This document shows positions 10,831 through 21,655 of a stretch of DNA of 64,000 nt, one piece after another. The stretch is from Bufo bufo. Lineage: Eukaryota; Chordata; Amphibia; Anura; Bufonidae. The translations under genes were made by a program, and so were the position numbers. The notes below the pieces were generated by a model, which searched no databases, was not told where the DNA came from, and saw nothing but the letters and a program-made list of their open reading frames with translations. The DNA lies in contig NC_053392.1 in assembly GCF_905171765.1 (NCBI RefSeq), positions 374,641,963-374,705,962 on the forward strand, read 5' to 3'. How positions within the stretch are numbered: position 1 is the first letter of the stretch; each line of letters begins with the position of its first letter.

Positions 10831-11384
10831 CCTTCTCTGAACCACTCCCTCAGATTTTCTTGATAAAATTCCCTTAATATACACAATTATATTTCTATTC
10901 TTTCCCTATATGTTGACCCTAATCACACTAGAATAGTTGCTTGTGGCTCTGTAATCATTTCATGGCAGGTTCTGCTACACACATTCCTTCCTGGTGAGAA
11001 GTTCAACACTATGACGCTTCTGCTCCTTCAGCTAAGCATCTCGCTGCCTTCAGACCCCCGATTGGCTTATGAGTCTGTCTTTCAGTCCCTGGCCAATCAG
11101 GGCAAGCCCCCCCCCCACACACACACTCACACTTGCTTATGGCTTTTCCCTGCCAAAAGTAAGAGTAAAATGGCACTGGGAACTGTTTTAACACAATTTG
11201 TCTGCAACAAAAATATTCAGATTAGTTTTGACAAATGTTTGTAAAATCTTTAATGAATCCGACTAGTTAAGAATTAATTTGCTCATCCATAGTGCTACAG
11301 TATGCTTTTGTTTCCTGGCATACGGTACCGATTTTAACATGGCACCCGCTCGTGCCTACAGCGGGCGACATGGCCCGCAGATCT
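10831..11384. other. stretch without recognisable gene
   Basis: Spacer between two hAT elements; it contains one short C/CA run at about 11108-11130 and nothing else recognised. Confidence 0.4.
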
Positions 11385-12002
11385 CTTCCAGGCAGGGCCG
11401 TATTTGCCGCAGGGCAAAAGGGGCAGCTGCCCCGGGCCCAGTTGCTCCTGGGGGCCCAAGGGAGCTCAGTTTCCCGACTCCCATTCACTAGTGACTGTGT
11501 CGCTAGGTTAAAACATTCAGGGCCTGGGCCCCTGATGTTTTGTCCCAGGCCCCGAATGTCGTGCCTGCCTGCTAGATACAACTGTATTGCCGTACACAGA
11601 ACGGCAATACAATTGAATCTAATACACTGGGAAGAGGTGAAGGACCTGTGGTGACATCACAGGTCATGTGACCAGCAAAACAGGCTGTGATAGGATGACC
11701 TGGATGATGTCACCATCGTGTGACCAGTGCAGGATTGGACCGGAGTGAAGAGGAGAAGGAGCCTAATGCTGATGTCTGTATATGAGGACTGGAGAGGTAA
11801 GTGAAGGGAGAGGCAGAGCAATGCTGGGAGTTGTAGTTATTTAACTAGGATGTATGTTAGGGCTGAAGGGAGGGATGTTATTGACATGGAACTGTGTGCT
11901 TGAGGTGGCTGGGGGAGGGAGTGATGTTATCTACATGGGACTGTATGTTGAAAGTGGATGGTGGGGGGGAATGATGTTTATGTACATTGGACTTAATGTT
12001 TA

Positions 12003-12485
12003 GGCTACGTTCACACTTGGGTTTGGGGATCCGCTTGTGAGATCCGTTTCAAGGCTCTCACAAGCAGCCCCAAATGCATCAGTTTAACCCCAATGCATTC
12101 TGAATGGATGCGGATGCATTCAGAATGCATTCGTTCGGCTCCGTACAGCCCCCCGTTCCGTTTTGGAGGCGGACCCCAAAATGCTGCAAGCAGCGTTTTT
12201 GTGTCCGCATGGCCTTGCGGAGCCAAACGGATCCGTCCTGACTTACAATGTAAGTAAATGGGGACGGATCCCTTTGCATTGACACAAAATGGTGCAATTG
12301 TAAACGGATCCATCCCCCATTGACTTTCAATGAAAGTCAGGACGGATCCGTATTTGGGACTTAGAAATTCAAATCTAATCCAAACGAATCGGTCCTGAAC
12401 GGATGCATTCATTTGTATTATCGGTGCGGATCCGTCCTGTGCAAGTACAGGACAGATCTGCACGAACGCAAGTGTAAAAGTAGCC
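12003..12485. mobile_element. PIF/Harbinger-like foldback MITE
   Basis: GGCTACGTTCACACTTG and the inverse of CAAGTGTAAAAGTAGCC are the ends; TTA lies on both sides (12000-12002 and 12486-12488). The interior has at least six GGATCC palindromes, mostly in the context ACGGATCCGT. Confidence 0.8.
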
Positions 12486-12559
12486 TTAGGGGGTGATGTT
12501 TACATAGGATTGTGCGTTGGAGGCGGCTGGGGAGGAGGTGATGTTATTTACATGGGACT

Positions 12560-12860
12560 GTATGGTGGAGGGAGGATTATAACTGCAGGGGGCACTGCAG
12601 ATCCAGGGGACATTATAGGCGGTCTTATTACTACTGGGGGCTCAATAGGAGGGTCTTATAGATCCACCTTTTTTCTACTAAGCGCACTATGGGGGCCTTA
12701 TTACTACTGAGGGGTCTGTAGGGAGCTTTATTACCACTGGGGGAACAATAGGGGGCCTTATTTCTACAGCGGACTCTGTGAGGGTATTATTAATATGGGA
12801 GGGCTCTTCTAATAATGGGGGCATTGTTGAGGAGCATTATCACGGTTGGGGCAGTGTTAC
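12560..12860. repeat. degenerate GGGGGCCTTATTACTA tandem repeats
   Basis: Phrases of about 28-35 bp (ACTGGGGGCTCAATAGG, GGGGCCTTATTACTACTG and similar) recur with much divergence; they continue beyond the Tc1 insertion at about 14460-14520. Confidence 0.6.
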
Positions 12861-13078
12861 TAATGAGGGAATTCTAGAAAGGAATTACTATTGGTGGGAC
12901 TACACTGCCTGCAGAATTATTAGGCAAATGAGTATTTTGACCACATCATCCTCTTTATGCATGTTGTCTTACTCCAAGCTGTATAGGCTCGAAAGCCTAC
13001 TACCAATTAAGCATATTAGGTGATGTGCATCTCTGTAATGAGAAGGGGTGTGGTCTAATGACATCAACACCCTATATT

Positions 13079-13105
13079 AGGTGTGCATAATTATTAGGCA
13101 ACTTC
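13079..13105 (+). repeat. inner left transposase-binding repeat of the Tc1 element
   Basis: GCATAATTATTAGGCAACTT lies just upstream of the start codon and is repeated inversely at 14242-14268. The pair is probably bound by the transposase helix-turn-helix domain (family knowledge). Confidence 0.7.
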
Positions 13106-13120
13106 CTTTCCTTTGGCAAA

Positions 13121-14137
13121 ATGGGTCAAAAGAAGGACTTGACAGGCTCAGAAAAGTCAAAAATAGTGAGATATCTTGCAGAGGGATGCAGCACTCTTAA
13201 AATTGCAAAGCTTCTGAAGCGTGATCATCGAACAATCAAGCGTTTCATTCAAAATAGTCAACAGGGTCGCAAGAAGCGTGTGGAAAAACCAAGGCGCAAA
13301 ATAACTGCCCATGAACTGAGAAAAGTCAAGCGTGCAGCTGCCAAGATGCCACTTGCCACCAGTTTGGCCATATTTCAGAGCTGCAACATCACTGGAGTGC
13401 CCAAAAGCACAAGGTGTGCAATACTCAGAGACATGGCCAAGGTAAGAAAGGCTGAAAGACGACCACCACTGAACAAGACACACAAGCTGAAACGTCAAGA
13501 CTGGGCCAAGAAATATCTCAAGACTGATTTTTCTAAGGTTTTATGGACTGATGAAATGAGAGTGAGTCTTGATGGGCCAGATGGATGGGCCCGTGGCTGG
13601 ATTTGTAAAGGGCAGAGAGCTCCAGTCCGACTCAGACGCCAGCAAGGTGGAGGTGGAGTACTGGTTTGGGCTGGTATCATCAAAGATGAGCTTGTGGGGC
13701 CTTTTCGGGTTGAGGATGGAGTCAAGCTCAACTCCCAGTCCTACTGCCAGTTTCTGGAAGACACCTTCTTCAAGCAGTTGTACAGGAAGAAGTCTGAATC
13801 CTTCAAGAAAAACATGATTTTCATGCAGGACAATGCTCCATCACACGCGTCCAAGTACTCCACACCGTGGCTGGCAAGAAAGGGTATAAAAGAAGAAAAT
13901 CTAATGACATGGCCTCCTTGTTCACCTGATCTGAACTCCATTGAGAACCTGTGGTCCATCATCAAATATGAGATTTACAAGGAGGGAAAACAGTACACCT
14001 CTCTGAACAGTGTCTGGGAGGCTGTGGTTGCTGCTGCACGCAATGTTGATGGTGAACAGATCAAAACACTGACAGAATCCATGGATGGCAGGCTTTTAAG
14101 TGTCCTTGCAAAGAAAGGTGGCTATATTGGTCACTGA
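13121..14137 (+). CDS. Tc1/mariner transposase, DD37E type, intact
   Basis: The 338-aa ORF runs from ATG 13121 to TGA 14137, close to the usual 340 aa of the family. Residues 1-110 form the paired-like DNA-binding region: a helix-turn-helix around 11-45 (KSKIVRYLAEGCSTLKIAK), a basic GRKKRVEKPRRK linker in place of the GRPR motif, and a second helix-turn-helix. The catalytic triad is D144 (LWTDE), D237 (FMQDNAPSH) and E275 (PDLNSIENLW). There are 37 residues between the second Asp and the Glu, giving DD37E rather than the DD34E of Tc1. A glycine-rich box (RRQQGGGGVLVWAG) follows D144. There is no stop, frameshift or lost catalytic residue. It would cut and paste DNA at TA sites. Activity itself cannot be judged from sequence. 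Confidence 0.93.
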   Translation: MGQKKDLTGSEKSKIVRYLAEGCSTLKIAKLLKRDHRTIKRFIQNSQQGRKKRVEKPRRKITAHELRKVKRAAAKMPLATSLAIFQSCNITGVPKSTRCAILRDMAKVRKAERRPPLNKTHKLKRQDWAKKYLKTDFSKVLWTDEMRVSLDGPDGWARGWICKGQRAPVRLRRQQGGGGVLVWAGIIKDELVGPFRVEDGVKLNSQSYCQFLEDTFFKQLYRKKSESFKKNMIFMQDNAPSHASKYSTPWLARKGIKEENLMTWPPCSPDLNSIENLWSIIKYEIYKEGKQYTSLNSVWEAVVAAARNVDGEQIKTLTESMDGRLLSVLAKKGGYIGH

Positions 14138-14241
14138 TTTGTTTTTGAATGTCAGAAATGTATATTTGTGAATGTTGAGATGTTATATTGGTTTCACTGG
14201 TAAAAATAAATAATTGAAATGGGTATATATTTGTTTTTTGT

Positions 14242-14268
14242 TAAGTTGCCTAATAATTATGCACAGTA
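14242..14268 (-). repeat. inner right transposase-binding repeat of the Tc1 element
   Basis: AAGTTGCCTAATAATTATGC, the inverse of the left inner repeat. Confidence 0.7.
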
Positions 14269-14525
14269 ATAGTCACCTGCACACACAGATATCCCCCTAA
14301 AATAGCTAAAACTAAAAACAAACTAAAAACTACTTCCAAAAATATTCAGCTTTGATATTAATGAGTTTTTTGGGTTCATTGAGAACATGGTTGTTGTTCA
14401 ATAATAAAATTAATCCTCAAAAATACAACTTGCCTAATAATACTGCACTCCCTGTATGAGGAGCACTATTACTATGGGGGGCAGTAATGTTTCTTCAGGA
14501 TAGTATTTGGGGGTATTGGGGGAGG

Positions 14526-14695
14526 CAGGGGCGTAACTAAAGGCTCATGGGCTCCGGTGCAAGAGTTCCGCTTGGGCCCCCCTTCCCTCAGTGCTTTGTG
14601 TGTCTTCTTATGCGGCACAAGTGTCTTTGGGCCCCTTCATGCTCCTGGGCCCGGTAGTGACTGCTACCTCTGCACCCCCTATAGCTACACCCCTG
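14526..14695. mobile_element. 170-bp hAT MITE
   Basis: The left end CAGGGGCGTAACTA and right end TAGCTACACCCCTG are inverted. The flanks GGGGGAGG and GGGGGGGG could be an eroded 8-bp duplication, but low complexity limits that call. Confidence 0.65.
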
Positions 14696-15034
14696 GGGGG
14701 GGGGGGGGGGGCACAGCAAGCAGCAGGATAACACTGTGAGGACTCCAGTTGGGGGATAATGATAGAATGTGAGGAAGCTAAGATGTCTGTGTGTCACACT
14801 CTGCAGAGACGAGGCGGCTGAGAGAAGTTGTCCAGATCGAGTGGAGAAGATGATGAGAGAGAAGATCTACAGAGAAGATGATGACAGAGAGGAGTTTTCA
14901 CCTGGAGGCCCTGGACGTTACAGGTAAGTGCTGCTGTATAGCAAGTACAGCAAAGTGGGGGGGGGGGATCCAGGGGGCCCAAGTAAATTCTTGCCCAGGG
15001 TCCAATCAATATCAAAGACGGCCCTGCTTCCAGG

Positions 15035-15289
15035 TGCTTCCAGTTTAATACCAGCATCTAGTGCAGTAATTCGGGATGCTGGTAATGAATTCTAATAGGT
15101 TGGGTCTGTCTGAAGAGGCCCAGCACCCTACAGCTGCATTTCCTATTTTGGCCAATATAAGAAATCAGCAAATCACATATTAATATGCTGCTATCTGCAG
15201 CATGGCAATATTGAATAAAAAAATAAAAAAGTTGTGAAAATGGTAGCCTGCTAGACTGGCTACAAAAACACAAAAAGGTAAAAAAAAAG

Positions 15290-15333
<44 letters not shown>

Positions 15334-15399
15334 TTTATTTTTTTTAAATATAAAAAATATTTCTAATACAGTGAATGGCGTAATGGGGAAAAAGGGTCA
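15035..15399. other. AT-rich spacer with (TA)n
   Basis: No gene. A TA microsatellite occupies about 15293-15330 and is followed by A/T-rich sequence. Confidence 0.5.
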
Positions 15400-15790
15400 A
15401 AATAGCAGATTCGTCATTATAGGAATTTCTTACCCCAAAAAATTGAATAAAATGTGATCAAAAAGTCAAGCATACTCCAAAATGGTATCAGTAAAAACCT
15501 ACAGATTGTCCTGCAAAAAATTAGCCCCCACACAGCTCAGTAGACATAACTATAAAAAAAATTATGGGGGTCAGAATATGGTGCTGAAATTTTATTTTTT
15601 ATTTTTATTTATCTTTACAGTATTTAGATATATATAAAACCTATGTGGTATCATTGTAATCGTAGTGACCCAGAGAATGAAAGGCACAGGTCAGTTCTGC
15701 CGCAAAAGGAAAGCCATAGGGACAAACACGTAAAACTGTGGAGGAATTGCATATTTTTTTTTTTCAAATCCACCCTATTTGGAATTCAGT
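15400..15790 (-). repeat. partial copy of a ~1.1-kb dispersed repeat
   Basis: On the minus strand it matches the phrases of the copies at 23004-24340 and 56073-57223. Examples are CATGACTTTTT-type stretches, the CTGAGCTGT(G)T phrase, and ATTGCAAT..CCACAGTTTTACG. It covers only the middle of the repeat. Confidence 0.6.
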
Positions 15791-16068
15791 TTACAATTCA
15801 GTTATTTCCACAAGTGATCATGAGTCTTCTTCACTACTGGTTATACCTTACAATAACTGATGGGAATAACTGGTGTGAACTCAGCCTAATTCAGGTATTT
15901 GGTTGTTGAATCCACACCTTTGTTATACTGTAAATGGATATCAGAAGAACCATTATATGATGTGTATTCCCAGACCTGATCTCTTCTAGATGGATTATGG
16001 TCTGCTGAATTTTTCTCTAGTCTTTGGTGAAATGCCAATTGTAGAATAACACTCTGTGTTCAAGGTTA

Positions 16069-16597
16069 GACTAGCGTTTTTGTTTTTCGGTATTGAGTTT
16101 CGTCACAGGAGCTCAATACCAGAAAAAAACGGATCCGTTTTATCCTAATGCATTCTGAACGGAGAGCATTCTGTTTAGGATGCATCAGTTCAGTCCCCAT
16201 TATGTTTTTTGGACGGAGAAAATACCGCAGCATGCTGCAATTTTCTCTCCGGCTAAAAATACTGAACACTTGCCGGAATGCCGGATCCGGCATTAATTTA
16301 CATTGAAGTGTATTAGTGCCGAATCCGGCATTAAGTGCTCCGGAAAAACAGATCTGGCTTTCCGGTCTGCGCATGTGCAGACCTTTAAAAATGAAAAAAT
16401 AATAATAATACCAGATCCGTTTATCCAGATGACACTGGAGAGACGGATCCGGTATTTTAATGCATTTGTCAGACGGATCCGCATCCAGATCCGTCTGACA
16501 AATACCATCAGTTTGTGTCCAGATTGCCGGATCCGGCAGGCAGTTCCGGCGACGGAACGGCCTGCCGGAATCCTCTGCCGCAAGTGTGAAAGTACCC
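16069..16597. mobile_element. PIF/Harbinger-like foldback MITE
   Basis: GACTAGCGTTTTTG at the left and GCAAGTGTGAAAGTACCC at the right; TTA (16066-16068) and TAA (16598-16600) flank it. Rich in ACGGATCCGT/CCGGATCCGG palindromes like the copy at 12003. Confidence 0.65.
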
Positions 16598-16600
16598 TAA

Positions 16601-16933
16601 GGCCTCTTGCACACGAACATGTGTGCCCCGTGGCCGTGCTGCAGCCCGTAATGCACGAACACCAACCGTGGGGCAGCGGATCGCGGACCCATTCACTTTA
16701 ATGGGTCCGCGATCCGCCCGTTCAGCAAAAAGATAGGACATGTTCTATCTTTTTGCGGAACGGAAGTACGGGACGAAACCCCACGGAAGCACTCCGTAGT
16801 GCTTCCGTAGGGTTCCGTTCCGCACCATTCCGCAACTCTGGATTAGCGGACCCATTAGTGCCCGTGTATTGCGGATCCACAAATGCGGTCCACAATACGG
16901 CAACGGAGCACACACGTTCGCGTGAAAGAGGCC
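16601..16933. mobile_element. PIF/Harbinger-like foldback MITE, abutting the previous one
   Basis: GGCCTCTTGCACACGAAC at the left pairs with the inverse GGCCTCTTTCACGCGAAC at the right. TAA lies on both sides (16598-16600 and 16934-16936). The left TAA is shared with the MITE to its left. Confidence 0.8.
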
Positions 16934-17009
16934 TAACACTCTCAGACCATTTTATATGTGAAAAGATGGATTGAATCATGGCTAACTGGTGCACTAAAAA
17001 AAATAAGTG

Positions 17010-17109
17010 GTAGGCAATTAAGAGTGCCGTGTTTGTGTGAGGGGAGGCGGGGCTTTAATTATTTAAACCTGGCTCCCCTGACCCCACTTGTCGGTTCGAA
17101 TGCTTTCGA
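17010..17109 (+). repeat. A1 split direct repeat
   Basis: GTAGGCAATTAAGAGTGCCG to CTTTCGA; near-identical to A2 at 21511-21610 (single-base differences such as ATGC against ATTC). Confidence 0.85.
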
Positions 17110-18074
17110 ATCGGCTCGTGGGTTGGCTGTCCTTCCAGAGAGGTCGCGTGTCTCGTTGTTAGTTCGTGTGGTCGGCGGCGTCGGGCTCATCGCGGCGGAG
17201 AATAGGTAGGCCGGGTGGCTGCACACCCGTCTCATTATTTATGTCATCTCATGCTGCCGGGCGTGCCCGCCGGTCCCCAGCCGCACCTGTGACTGCCCGC
17301 ACTTCCGATCCGCTCCAGGCACCCCGCTCCCACATGCAGCGTCCCCCAGGCTAAACTGTACAACAGCCTCCTCACCTGTGGCTCCGTCACACTCCCGCTC
17401 TCATACCGTCGCACGCAGTGCATCGGTCACGCCAGCCATCGGCTCCACAGTGCGGCTCACTGCCCTTCGGCGCTCTAGCAGGTCCTGGTCTGAGAGAGGG
17501 CAACACCTACAGGCCATGCTGGTACTGCAGTCCAGGTACTGGGCTCCTTGCTCAGCACCAGTGGCTAGGCACTAAGGCAGGCGTCAGTTGGAAAAAAAAA
17601 TAAATTTTTTTTTTTAAGTATTAAATAAAAGAGGGTTCAAGGAAGGGGGATGGCCACTACGCCTTGCGCACGCAGCCTGGCCGCCAATAGCACATACGGT
17701 ACGTCAGGAGTCAGTGGGTCGGTTTCGGGCGCAGCCGCGACAAGCCGGTGGCTAGCTAGGGAGCGGTTGCGTGGGTGAAGGGTCACTCAGCCGGGGTTCG
17801 CTCACTCACATGTCTGTCCTTGTTTATTCAGGTCCACAGGTGGTTGGCTACTTTGCGATACTGTGGGGTTTGTGGCTGTTATGGCCGCCAGGTGAGTCAG
17901 GTGTGGTGCGCATGCGTGGGCCACCCCTCTTTTTACTCCTGTGTGGGCTTGGGGGACTGGGTATGGTGGCCTATCAATGCTCAGGCCACTGGCGCATGTC
18001 TTGCAGGGTGGCGCCTACAGTCCTGGCCTTTGGTGGGAAGTTGAAAAAAAAAAAATATATATATATATATATAC
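17110..18074. other. 5' body of the defective Ngaro element
   Basis: GC-rich sequence without a convincing ORF. It contains a poly-A/T stretch near 17588-17625 and a TA microsatellite at about 18050-18072. Confidence 0.5.
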
Positions 18075-18560
18075 ATATAGATATAAATTTTGTTTTGCCA
18101 GGTCTGTCACGACTACAGACTCGTTATAAAGCCCTGCCATGACTGCAGGCATTTAGTCTGTCACGACTACAGACCCGCTCTAAAGCCCTGCCACGACTGC
18201 AGGCATCAGTCTGTCACGACTACAGACCCGTTATAAAGCCCTGCCACGACTGCAGGCATCAGTCTGTCACGACTACAGACCCGCTCTAAAGCCCTGCCAC
18301 GACTGCAGGCACAAATCTGTTATGACTACAGACTCATTAAATAGGCCTGCCACGACTGCAGGCATTAGTCTCATGTCAACAGACTCGTGAGGTAATACTA
18401 CCACGTCTACAGGCGATGGTCCGTTACCGCTACTCTCGATGTAGGGTCCCCTCACGACTACAGGGGCTAGTCGGTCACATCCACAGACTCGGTCGCACTC
18501 CCGTTGACTACAGGCACTGGGTGGGCATCTACGGGTAGTTGCGTCACGACTACGCACGCG
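18075..18560. repeat. 53-bp minisatellite (GACTACAGAC / GACTGCAGGC)
   Basis: About eight units built from CTGTCACGACTACAGACC and CTGCCACGACTGCAGGC. The first units are regular (53-bp spacing between CTGTCACGAC at 18211 and 18264) and the later ones are progressively decayed. Confidence 0.85.
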
Positions 18561-18639
18561 GGTCAGCCATGGCCTGGGAGGTCAGCCTTCACGGTCACAG
18601 GTAGGTCCGGTCAGGCTTCAGTCTCCCAGCGGGTTCCAG

Positions 18640-18950
18640 TCACAATAACCAGCCCCTAGGTGAGGGGGGCACTCCCGCACCGGCGCACGATGCCAGGGAG
18701 CTGTGCGGCAACTCACGCGGCACACGGTTCAAACCAGCGGGGGCCGGGGCCCACGGTAAAGGAAGGGCTCCCTCTGATCCGGTGCACATTGCCAGGGAGT
18801 GGCGCTGCTCCCCACGCAGTACGAGTGTCCAGCCGGCGGTGGGTCGGCCCTAGCTGAGGAGGGGGGCTCCCCCGCACTGGTGCATTCTGCCAGGGAGCAG
18901 CGTCAGCTCCCTACGCGGCTGGGGGGTAAAGGCTCCTCATCTTCAATAAA
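18640..18950. repeat. three degenerate ~105-bp repeats
   Basis: The phrase TGCCAGGGAG followed by CTCCC..ACGCG(G) recurs at about 18690, 18790 and 18890, each preceded by CTCCC(G/C)CAC. These may be degenerate gag-region repeats of the Ngaro element. Confidence 0.5.
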
Positions 18951-19221
18951 GTCTGGCACGGGCCGCCGTGCCGTTAGGTAGGCAGGGATCAGGGGAAGGA
19001 GTACTAGGCTCGGTCAGGGGGAGCAGATCATAGGCGGTGGCTGGCTTCCTGCTGCCAGCCGTACATAAGGTTCCAAGGGGGTTATTTAGGCACAGGATGT
19101 TAGTTAGTCCGTGCAGGTGATCTGCGTTATACCATGCTCTTCATGCTTGTACTCAGAGCTGTGCCCATACGGGAGCTGCTTAAGTGGTTTATAGTTTAAA
19201 AAAAAATATAATAATAATAAT

Positions 19222-20408
19222 TTTGAGTCTCTCACGCATGGCTTCTCCGTTTTAGGTTACACATATGACTCCGCCATCTGAGTCTCTCACGCATGGCTTC
19301 TCCGTGTGAGTTTTACACATACGACTCCGCCATTAGAGTCTCTCACGCATGGCTTCTCCGTTTTAGGTTTACACATATGACTCCGCCATTAGAATCTCTC
19401 ACGCATGGCTTCTCCGTTTTAGGTTACACATATGACTCCACCATTAGAGTCTCTCACGCATAGCTTCTCCGTTTTAGGTTACACATATGACTCCGCCATT
19501 AGAGTCTCTCACGCATGGCTTCTCCGTTTTAGGTTACACATATGACGTCGCCATTAGAATCTTTCACGCATGGCTTCTCCGTGTGAGTTTTACACATACG
19601 ACTCCGCCATTAGAGTCTCTCACGCATGGCTTCTCCGTTTTAGGTTTACACATATGACTCCGCCATTAGAATCTCTCACGCATGGCTTCTCCGTTTTAGG
19701 TTACACATATGACTCCACCATTAGAGTCTCTCACGCATAGCTTCTCCATTTTAGGTTACACATATGACTCCGCCATTAGAGTCTCTCACGCATGGCTTCT
19801 CCGTTTTAGGTTACACATATGACTCCGCCATTAGAATCTCTCACGCATGGCTTCCGTGTTTTAGGTTACACATATGACTCCGCCATTAGAGTCTCTCACG
19901 CATGGCTTCTCCGTGTTAGTTTTACACATACGACTCCGCCATTAGAGTCTCTCACGCATGGCTTCTCCGTTTTAGGTTACACATATGATGTCGCCATTAG
20001 AATCTTTCACGCATGGCTTCTCCGTGTTAGTTTTACACATACGACTCCGCCATTAGAGTCTCTCACGCATGGCTTCTCCGTTTTAGGTTTGCACATATGA
20101 CTCCGCCATTAGAATCTCTCAGGCATGGCTTCTCCGTTTTAGGTTACACATATGACTCCACCATTAGAGTCTCTCACGCATGGCTTCTCCGTTTTAGGTT
20201 TGCACATATGACTCCGCCATTAGAGTCTCTCACGCATGGCTTCCGTGTTTTAGGTTCCACATATGACTCCGCCATTAGAGTCTCTCACGCATGGCTTCTC
20301 CGTGTTAGTTTTATACATACGACTCCGCCATTAGAGTCTCTCACGCATGGCTTCTCCGTTTTAGGTTACACATATGACTCCGCCATCTGAGTCTCTCACG
20401 CATGGAGG
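19222..20408. repeat. ~56-bp minisatellite, about 21 copies
   Basis: Unit GAGTCTCTCACGCATGGCTT plus CTCCGTTTTAGGTTACACATATGACTCC split around CGCCATTA. Copies vary by single bases and by a GTGTGAGTTTTACACATACG variant that recurs, so higher-order duplication has occurred. ORFs through it are by-products of the repeat. Confidence 0.95.
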
Positions 20409-20447
20409 AGGAAAAAAAAAAAAAAGATTCCTCACCAGGCCCAGCTG

Positions 20448-21345
20448 GGACTAGTCTCTCATCTCACCATAGCTAAGAGACTGATGGCCAATTCCTTGGC
20501 CAGTAATACTCTGAGGGCTTACAAGACAGTTTGGCGCCTGTTTAAGAGATATGAGAACACCTACCCGGCCGCTGGCCGGGGGCCTATCACTCACCTATTG
20601 GGCTTCGTCTGGGTTTTGCCACTCTCAATTAAACCTGTCCTATAGCATTGTTAACTATACATGGCAGGTATTCAGCACCATTGGTACATGCTACATCCCA
20701 ACCTACCGTCACTCTTCTCCGCCCACCCGATCAAAGCGGCGTTGAAGGGTTTGCGCAAGATGTCTGTTGTGAAACGACCTGTGCGTCAGCCATTTACCGG
20801 TAGCTTGTTCAGGCCGTGACAGACAAACTGCAGGGTAAACCGTTCGGGCCACAGGTTAGCGCTCTGGTAGAAACAGCCTTATACCTGGCCTTCCATGGAT
20901 TCCTCAGGTCAGGCGAGCTCATGGGCACCAATACGCTATGTCCTCACCTTGGCCTCGTCCAAGACGTCACGGCCGGGGGAATCGGTGGCGGTCAGATACT
21001 TTCCCACGGACAGCAGATGGTGTCCGGTGCAGGCCTTGGAGGCTTGGCTGCGTAGTATTTAGTCCAAGCGGCATGTTCTCCCGTACTCGAACTAGGCAAT
21101 GCCCGGCTAACCACCGCGGCCTTTCTTACGTACATTCGGGTTTAGTTGACAGGTTCAGGGGTCGGTCCTCTCTGGATCACAGGACATTCCTTCCGCATGG
21201 GCGCGGCAGCTGCGGCGTCCATGCATAAGGTGCCAGTACATGTCATCAAACGGTTGGGTCGTCGCAGTTCCGCGTGTTCCATGCGTTATATCCCGGATCC
21301 TTATACGAAATATCACTGGCTTTCGAGTTTTGGTTTTGTAGTTTC
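20448..21345 (+). pseudogene. decayed tyrosine recombinase of the Ngaro element
   Basis: Fragments in several frames follow the order of a DIRS/Ngaro tyrosine recombinase. An N-terminal core-binding part (SNTLRAYKTVWRLFKRY at about 20500-20555) comes first. Next are AGIQH- and HPIKAALKGLRK-like segments (20660-20760) and the arginine box HGFLRSGELMG (about 20893-20930). The last is HSFRMGAAAAAS with RLGRRSSACSMRYIPDP at 21190-21300. The H-x-x-R and the tyrosine are still visible, but multiple frameshifts and stops separate the pieces. An intact enzyme would integrate the circular cDNA copy. Confidence 0.75.
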
Positions 21346-21385
21346 TGTTATCAAGTTTTTTCAAACTCCTATGCATGGTTCTTTT

Positions 21386-21508
21386 GGCCCCTTTAGGCTA
21401 CCCTTCGATAAGCAGTTCCGGCATAACTCTGCTGCTTCTAGGTAGGGGGGGGGGGGAGTATAGGCTTGGGTAGGGGACTCTCTCATCATGAGCCGATCCG
21501 AGCACAAG
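21386..21508 (+). repeat. B1 split direct repeat
   Basis: GGCCCCTTTAGGCTACCCTT to GATCCGAGCACAA; pairs with B2 at 21656-21777. Confidence 0.85.
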
Positions 21509-21510
21509 TA

Positions 21511-21610
21511 GTAGGCAATTAAGAGTGCCGTGTTTGTGTGAGGGGAGGCGGGGCTTTAATTATTTAAACCTGGCTCCCCTGCCCCCACTTGTCGGTTCGA
21601 ATTCTTTCGA
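21511..21610 (+). repeat. A2 split direct repeat
   Basis: Second copy of A1, lying between B1 and B2. Confidence 0.85.
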
Positions 21611-21655
21611 CCCACCCAGAAGCCCTCCCTTCTCCTCAGGACTCATCATTGGTGT

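Larger units (their letters stand above)
12903..14454 (+). mobile_element. Tc1/mariner transposon, apparently complete
   Basis: TA dinucleotides at 12901-12902 and 14455-14456 flank inverted ends. Each end has an outer repeat (left about 12903-12942, right about 14415-14454) sharing TATTAGGCAA. Each also has an inner repeat (13079-13105 and 14242-14268) sharing GCATAATTATTAGGCAACTT. This two-repeat-per-end layout is the IR/DR architecture known from Sleeping Beauty-type elements. The single ORF between them is intact. It is inserted in the hAT element at 11393-15026, so it is the younger of the two. Confidence 0.88.
11393..15026. mobile_element. non-autonomous hAT element with nested insertions
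   Basis: The termini CAGGGCCGTATTTGCC and CGGCCCTG (right) are flanked by a perfect 8-bp duplication CTTCCAGG at 11385-11392 and 15027-15034. Inside are a Harbinger-like MITE (12003-12485), GGGGCATTATTACTA-type short tandem repeats, an intact Tc1 element (12903-14454) and a 170-bp hAT MITE (14526-14695). No hAT transposase is seen. Confidence 0.85.

Noticed and set aside
19819..20390. Repetitive ORFs with THGFSVLGYTYD-like units
   Set aside because: They arise from the ~56-bp minisatellite and shift frame between units.
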